Of a DNA stretch of 64,000 bases, positions 58,629-64,000 are shown piece by piece. Both the position numbers and the translations under genes were made by a program. Numbering within the stretch: the stretch's first letter is position 1; every line of letters starts with the position of its first letter. Source of the stretch: a virus; the IMG/VR virus record IMGVR_UViG_3300028844_007948, positions 1 through 64,000 of that record. The stretch is one strand, 5' to 3'. Below the pieces are notes generated by a model. It had not been told where the DNA came from, did not search any database, and saw only the letters and a list, made by a program, of their open reading frames with translations.

Positions 58629-61600
58629 ATGCCTTTTAACTTATACTGTAATGCTTCTGATACTACCCCAAGATTATTTAGGAGGGAAATAAGGGGAAGT
58701 TTTCAACCATCCGAAGAAGATAAAGAAAAATTACAATCAACAGCATTTATAAAGGCAATGGACCTTTTGTGTGAAGGTCCGATAGAAGGAATAGTAGATG
58801 CAACTGGAAAATTGGCAAAGGGGTCTGATATATTCAAGGGTATATATTTAAACGAAGTCCCTGTACAATTAACAAAAAAAGGCGCTCCGCTTTATAATTT
58901 TAGAAATGTTTCAATAGCTTACAAAAAAGGAACTGAGAGTCAAACCCCTTTTTATACAGAACAAGATGACGATTTTTATTGGTTAAAAGATTTTTCTTAT
59001 ACATCAAAAACCGTACCCGTCGGAGTAAGCTTAGATAACCAAACAATATTAGAGGCAACATCTCAAGCAAAAAAATTAAATGCACAAGCTTCTTATTCTA
59101 TAGTAGATCAAGATGTTGACTATGTAGGTTTAACAATTGGCATAAGCGAATGTTACACAATAGATGAGGACGGACAACATCAAATAAATGAAGGCGGATT
59201 CCAGATATATGGAGACATAACTGGTGTTGTTCACAGAAGCCTTGGAGAAGAGGAAGTGGCAAGAATAGTAGATGATGGAGTTGATGAACAAAATGTAGTC
59301 GTGCATGTAAAAGGGCTATCTTTAAATGCTTACAAAGAAGATATATTTTTTAAACTAAAAGACTCTAAAGATATTGGATCTAGTAGGCCTAGACACATAC
59401 ATATCAAAAACACAACAACTCAATCTTTAAATTTTAGAAATAAATTTTCTGCATCTCTTGATACTGTTACTGAAATAGTAGATGTAAATTTAAGTAATCC
59501 AAATTCAGCAGTTGTAGCCGCAGTCGTAAGTGCAGAGAATTTTTCTGGGCCACCAACGAGATCATACGATGTAAAGTTAAAAAAAGTAAAAGTTCCTAAA
59601 AATTATGTAGACAAACTTGAAGGTCCAGATGGACCAACAAAAATTAGAGCTTATGGCTCTGAATATGGCGCAGCTGGATCAGAAGCTGATAGTGAAAATA
59701 GGCATGAGGGTATTTGGGACGGAACATTTAAAGAAGAATTAGAATGGACCGATAATCCTGCATGGGTACTTTACGATTTAATAACAAACGATAGGTATGG
59801 ATTAGGCGACTACATAAGAGAAGAAGATGTAGATAAATGGGAATTGTATAAGATAGCAAAATATTGTGACGACCTTGTTCCTACATCAAGGCCAGCTAAA
59901 GGCGATGGGTTTATTCAGGAAAGAAGGTTTACATGTAATCTTCTTCTAACCAATGCATCCGATGCATATCAAACTCTAAATGAAATATGCTCTATATTCA
60001 GGGGAATAGCATACTTTAACAATTTAGAGATTTTTGTAGCTATGAATTCCCTAAAGGTGCCTATGGCAACCTTTACCAATGATAATGTAGCAGATGGAAT
60101 ATTTAGATATGGAGGAGCTCCAGAGCATACAAAGTTTACAGCGGTAAAGGTCGCTTATAAAGATAAGACTGATTCATTTTTACCAAAATATGCATACATA
60201 GAAGATGCAGAGGGAATAATAAGATATGGTTTAAGATTAAAATCTTTAGCTGCGGCGGGCTGCACTTCAAGAGACCAAGCTCTAAGAATGGGAAGGTGGA
60301 CATTGCTAACATCTAATTTAGAGGAAGAGACGGTAAGTTTTGCTACAGATAGGCAGGCTGAATACATACAACCTGGACAGGTCTTCACTGTATATGATGA
60401 ATTAAGGCAATCTTTTAGAATAGGCGGAAGGGTAAAAGCTATACAAAGATCAACCGATTCTGTGGAAGGGAATTTTCTTCTGTTAGACCAGCAAATTGAT
60501 ACAGATAAATATGACATGACGTCAATATCTTTTCTTATTCCAAGCAAAGATTATCAGGGAGATGGAAACACCCATCAATTTAAAGAATTTATACATAGGA
60601 ATGGTTATAATATTGGAGCTCAAGACAATGGAGAAAGAAATTTTGAAGTTATACCCCTTCATTCAGAATCCTCAAATAACACTTCTTTACATAATTATAT
60701 AGAAAACACCCCTTCTGGGGCAAAAATCTTAACTGATGAAAATCAGGACTTGTTATTAAAAAGGACAGTATCTGGATCTCATATAAGCAATGAAGCTAGA
60801 TATAAAACTTTTAATGATTACTTACTATCTAGCGATGTTCTTAAGGATCTAAGGAATGGAGAAGATAGAGCTGAAATAACAGATAAGATAAGAGAAGGAG
60901 CTTTATATTTAATACATGGAGTGTCTAAAGACGGAACCGTTTCAGATTTTAAAGGGAAGAATTATCAGTTAATATCCAAACAAGAAAATTCAGATGGAAC
61001 ATTTGCAATTTCAGCATTAGAGTATGATTCTGGAAAATTTGATAAGACAGATGCATTATCAACAATATACACAGAGACAACATATAATTATGACCCTTCA
61101 GAAGGAGGAGATAGCGGGGGTCCAGGCGAAGATGAAGAACCCCCAGAGCAACCTCCCGTGCCTCCACCAACGGAGCCGCCAGTAGTAAACCTTGGATATC
61201 CAAAAATAAATACGGTAGATTTAATAGTTCAAAGTAGTGGGGTTATAAACTCCCAAGGAGAAACAAAGTCAAGAGTATCTTATTATTTTCATAACACACA
61301 AGAGAACAAACCTTACTATAGAAATAATTTATCTGCAGGGTACTATGGTTTTAGAGTTTCTATGATATCTGATAAATATTATGGAAGACTACTCACAGCT
61401 AGAGATAATGGAGAAAAGGTTCTGCAACATGGCCAATATATAGTGTCTGGAGAACAAGACTGCGGTGACTATAGAGTTCTATACGATAACACACAAACAG
61501 CATCGGAATACTACCTTACTCCGAGCGGAAAAGCTGTTCTTGGAGGTCAAGATAATAATTCTGTAGCTATAGCAGAATTTAAATCATCTGAATTTAATCC

Positions 61601-64000
61601 ATTTTTAACTGTTGAAAGACCTAGAGCTGTATATGAATTTGCAGACTTAAAAGCAGAAGGTTGTAACGTTTTTCAAGAAGAATACGAAGACAAAATACTT
61701 ACCGATGTTCTTTCTGGGGAATTTGACCTTCCCGACCCAGAAGCTTATTATGAATTAAGATGGTTTGAGGGAAATTCATTCGGAAAAAGCCCTGAGAAAG
61801 TAATGATATTTAAGGGGGTTAAAGATGTTACACCTCCCGCTGTTCCCACCAACTTCAACGTTTCAATAAATCAACTTTTCCCCAATCAGTTGAATTTTGA
61901 ATGGGATCACCAAGAAGGCAAAGACAGCGATTTAATAGGATTTAGGATATATACTGGGCACGAAGGGGGTGAAGACCCAAATATAAAATTCAGTAAATAC
62001 TCCGATGATATAAATCCAAGAAACTCTTTCCATACTCCCAAACAAGGGTCATCTTTCGCTGAAGTAGTAGGAAAAAATGCAAGATATTTCACTTATGAGG
62101 CTGATACTTCTGACGGAACTCTAAGAAACAATAAAGGGGAGCCTATAGGATTTGGAGATAAAGCAGCTTTTCACATAAGAGCTTTTGACTATTCTGAAAA
62201 TTTAAGCGATGGAGCGAATAGTAATACACTTTCCTTAACTAATGTATCAGCAGCGCCAGATATTTATTTATCTGGAGAAATAGTAGAGGAAGCCGTAGGG
62301 ACAGACAGTTATAGATGGAGCCCAATACTGCATGTTTTTTATTCTGGATCCTATCACACTTTTAAGTCATTCAAAAATTATCATTTAAAAATAAATGACG
62401 AAACATACGGGTTTGGATCTCCTAATTCTTATGTAATACCATTACAGGATGTCAAGCCAGCCCCTGAAAGCTTTGGAGTTCAAGGCTCTGGCTATTACGA
62501 AATAAGATCAGTTCTTCCTGGTGCCACTTATTACGGAGAAATATATGCCGTAATGAATGACGGAAGAGAATCAAGAGAAGGTAATCATACTGCAACTATA
62601 CCACAGGATACATTCCCCCCAGCAAAACTAAACGACTTTAGGGTTTCAAAACAGTTTTCAAATTTTAGATTTTCATGGGATGAACCTGAAGAAAGAGATG
62701 TTGCCAAAATTCTTTTATATACAGGAAGTGGGCATTCTAATTGGGGAGTGCAGTTAAATAAAGAAAGCGAGACAAGTAACTTAACTAACCCTGAGTTCAA
62801 ACCTCAAACAGAACACTTCTTAGTTTCAGATCCTACAGATTTCCCAGCAGCACCGATAGACAAATTCAGAGAAATAGGATCAGAGTCTTGGGAGAAAACC
62901 AAATTCCCATTTCACGCGGTTCCAGTTGACACATCTAACAATACAGGTATGTATAGCAATTATACATATAGATATGTAAATCTAGCTGGACCCGAAGTTC
63001 ATACAAGTGGAGAGGCTCACCCAGACGGTCGTTCATTAATTCATGTTTTTTACTCTGGAATAGGTCAAAATGATGAATCATTTAAATATTACGAAACAGA
63101 GTATCAAGATGTAACATCCAACGACTCTTTCTTAATAAACTCTTATTCTGATTCAAAAAAATCTAGCCTAGATCATTCTTTGATCGGAAAAGGTTCGGGG
63201 CATTTTAGCTTTGAGGCTTTAGGCACTCATTTATATGAAGTAAGAACTAGAGTTATATTCGACTCTTTTGAATCAAATTTTTCTGATGATGTTAGATTAA
63301 GCAATTATGAATATGGAATAACCTCTGATTTTATATATGCTCCGCCAGATAGAATACCTCCTGGAAGACCAGAATGGATAGCGGCTCAAAAAAATGGACC
63401 TAATGTATTTTTATCTTGGGATAATCCGCCAGACAGAGATTTAAAATCAATACTTCTTTATACTGGATATCAAAACTTTACAGGCGAAAAAGATGGAACA
63501 TATTTACATCAGAATACATTGACTAATGTCGATTTAATAGCTTTAAAAAACTTTAGAAAAAATTCAGAAAATGATTTATATTTTTGGTTAAGAGCTGTAG
63601 ACACCTCAAATAATACTGGAGAATGGAGCATAGGGAACACAGCCATAGGAAATCCAGATCAAATAGATCCTTTTGGAAAACCTTATAATAGTGGGCAAAG
63701 AATTGGAATCGGTTTACCAGAACCTCTTCATAGAGAGCATATAATAGCTACTACAGGAATAGAAACAGATGAAAAGGGAGATGGTACATCAAAACCTTTT
63801 ATATCTTATATGATAACTGGTCATCTTGATTACCAAAGAGCTTATTATAAAGTAGACCTATCAAGAAAAAATAATTATTCAATACTAAAAGGAACACAGA
63901 ATATTGATATAGAACACGGCCCAAGAACTAATACAATGACGGGCAGTGGAATATTTACAGATTTAATAGCTAACGAAGACTATTATTTAAGAGCTAGATT
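58629..64000 (+). CDS. Tip attachment protein, lambda gpJ-like (3' partial)
   Basis: Open from ATG 58629 to the end of the window, at least 1,790 residues, so it is longer than lambda gpJ (1,132). The N-terminus holds the family hallmark AFIKAMDLLCEGPIEGIVDA. A Pro-rich linker (DEEPPEQPPVPPPTEPP) lies near 830. Three fibronectin type III-like units follow at about 1067, 1330 and 1575. They share WDxPxxxD and ILLYTG patterns and alternate with HVFYSG strands. The start is two bases after the gpI-like stop. The distal end contacts the host receptor and its sequence is cut off here. Confidence 0.9.
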   Translation, partial: MPFNLYCNASDTTPRLFRREIRGSFQPSEEDKEKLQSTAFIKAMDLLCEGPIEGIVDATGKLAKGSDIFKGIYLNEVPVQLTKKGAPLYNFRNVSIAYKKGTESQTPFYTEQDDDFYWLKDFSYTSKTVPVGVSLDNQTILEATSQAKKLNAQASYSIVDQDVDYVGLTIGISECYTIDEDGQHQINEGGFQIYGDITGVVHRSLGEEEVARIVDDGVDEQNVVVHVKGLSLNAYKEDIFFKLKDSKDIGSSRPRHIHIKNTTTQSLNFRNKFSASLDTVTEIVDVNLSNPNSAVVAAVVSAENFSGPPTRSYDVKLKKVKVPKNYVDKLEGPDGPTKIRAYGSEYGAAGSEADSENRHEGIWDGTFKEELEWTDNPAWVLYDLITNDRYGLGDYIREEDVDKWELYKIAKYCDDLVPTSRPAKGDGFIQERRFTCNLLLTNASDAYQTLNEICSIFRGIAYFNNLEIFVAMNSLKVPMATFTNDNVADGIFRYGGAPEHTKFTAVKVAYKDKTDSFLPKYAYIEDAEGIIRYGLRLKSLAAAGCTSRDQALRMGRWTLLTSNLEEETVSFATDRQAEYIQPGQVFTVYDELRQSFRIGGRVKAIQRSTDSVEGNFLLLDQQIDTDKYDMTSISFLIPSKDYQGDGNTHQFKEFIHRNGYNIGAQDNGERNFEVIPLHSESSNNTSLHNYIENTPSGAKILTDENQDLLLKRTVSGSHISNEARYKTFNDYLLSSDVLKDLRNGEDRAEITDKIREGALYLIHGVSKDGTVSDFKGKNYQLISKQENSDGTFAISALEYDSGKFDKTDALSTIYTETTYNYDPSEGGDSGGPGEDEEPPEQPPVPPPTEPPVVNLGYPKINTVDLIVQSSGVINSQGETKSRVSYYFHNTQENKPYYRNNLSAGYYGFRVSMISDKYYGRLLTARDNGEKVLQHGQYIVSGEQDCGDYRVLYDNTQTASEYYLTPSGKAVLGGQDNNSVAIAEFKSSEFNPFLTVERPRAVYEFADLKAEGCNVFQEEYEDKILTDVLSGEFDLPDPEAYYELRWFEGNSFGKSPEKVMIFKGVKDVTPPAVPTNFNVSINQLFPNQLNFEWDHQEGKDSDLIGFRIYTGHEGGEDPNIKFSKYSDDINPRNSFHTPKQGSSFAEVVGKNARYFTYEADTSDGTLRNNKGEPIGFGDKAAFHIRAFDYSENLSDGANSNTLSLTNVSAAPDIYLSGEIVEEAVGTDSYRWSPILHVFYSGSYHTFKSFKNYHLKINDETYGFGSPNSYVIPLQDVKPAPESFGVQGSGYYEIRSVLPGATYYGEIYAVMNDGRESREGNHTATIPQDTFPPAKLNDFRVSKQFSNFRFSWDEPEERDVAKILLYTGSGHSNWGVQLNKESETSNLTNPEFKPQTEHFLVSDPTDFPAAPIDKFREIGSESWEKTKFPFHAVPVDTSNNTGMYSNYTYRYVNLAGPEVHTSGEAHPDGRSLIHVFYSGIGQNDESFKYYETEYQDVTSNDSFLINSYSDSKKSSLDHSLIGKGSGHFSFEALGTHLYEVRTRVIFDSFESNFSDDVRLSNYEYGITSDFIYAPPDRIPPGRPEWIAAQKNGPNVFLSWDNPPDRDLKSILLYTGYQNFTGEKDGTYLHQNTLTNVDLIALKNFRKNSENDLYFWLRAVDTSNNTGEWSIGNTAIGNPDQIDPFGKPYNSGQRIGIGLPEPLHREHIIATTGIETDEKGDGTSKPFISYMITGHLDYQRAYYKVDLSRKNNYSILKGTQNIDIEHGPRTNTMTGSGIFTDLIANEDYYLRAR

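Noticed and set aside
1-64000. CRISPR arrays, tRNA or rRNA genes, insertion sequences
   Set aside because: No spaced identical repeats, no cloverleaf and no transposase or integrase sequence was seen on reading both strands. A tRNA search program was not available.

Overview
This is one segment of a large, AT-rich tailed double-stranded DNA phage genome or prophage-like element. It encodes terminase, portal, prohead protease/scaffold, major capsid, tail tube, a 3,576-residue tape measure and a lambda-type tail tip set (gpM, gpL, gpK, gpI, gpJ-like). No tail sheath or contractile baseplate genes were seen, so a siphovirus is most likely. Both ends are cut: the window opens inside a gene and closes inside the tail-tip gene. 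No host gene gives a host identity. Lipoprotein signals and a spanin-like small protein hint at a Gram-negative host. Several families (modular tape measure, PhoH, multiple sulfotransferases) resemble marine phages from memory only.
Layout. (1) 1-2020: a small-gene area with different codon use, a DUF932-like gene and two strong terminators. (2) 2260-9241: a surface-chemistry island with four stand-alone sulfotransferase-like genes, two tandem GT61-like glycosyltransferases, a possible fucosyltransferase-like gene, a small lipoprotein and a Lys-rich protein. (3) 17707 down to 8639, minus strand: a tightly overlapped operon of J-domain protein, PhoH, membrane-anchored subtilisin, small membrane protein, zinc ribbon, sigma-like factor, HTH-like protein, SNase, zinc finger-ERCC4 nuclease, AdoMetDC-like protein, large terminase and a sulfotransferase. 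(4) 18216-22334: a three-domain glycosyltransferase-sulfotransferase-sulfotransferase fusion and two more glycosyltransferase-like genes. (5) 22382-30670: two BspA/DUF285-like proteins with PKD-like N-termini flanking a trypsin-like protease, then an esterase. (6) 30725-43176: portal, protease-scaffold, decoration, capsid, connectors and tail tube, interrupted by three minus-strand genes. (7) 43288-64000: tape measure and tail tip.
How it fits together. The minus-strand operon supplies packaging, nucleases and a probable transcription factor. A recurrent GTGTAAT-type element lies just upstream of several structural genes and of the minus operon, and I suggest it is a phage promoter read with help from the encoded sigma-like factor. 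Six sulfotransferase-like domains beside at least five glycosyltransferase-like domains suggest that the phage builds or caps a sulfated glycan, on the host surface or on its virion. The tape measure carries about 940 residues of small modules, one a GNAT acetyltransferase-like domain, separated by a repeated G-(L/M)-I-P-N-(Y/F) motif. These two systems are the most unusual contents of the window.
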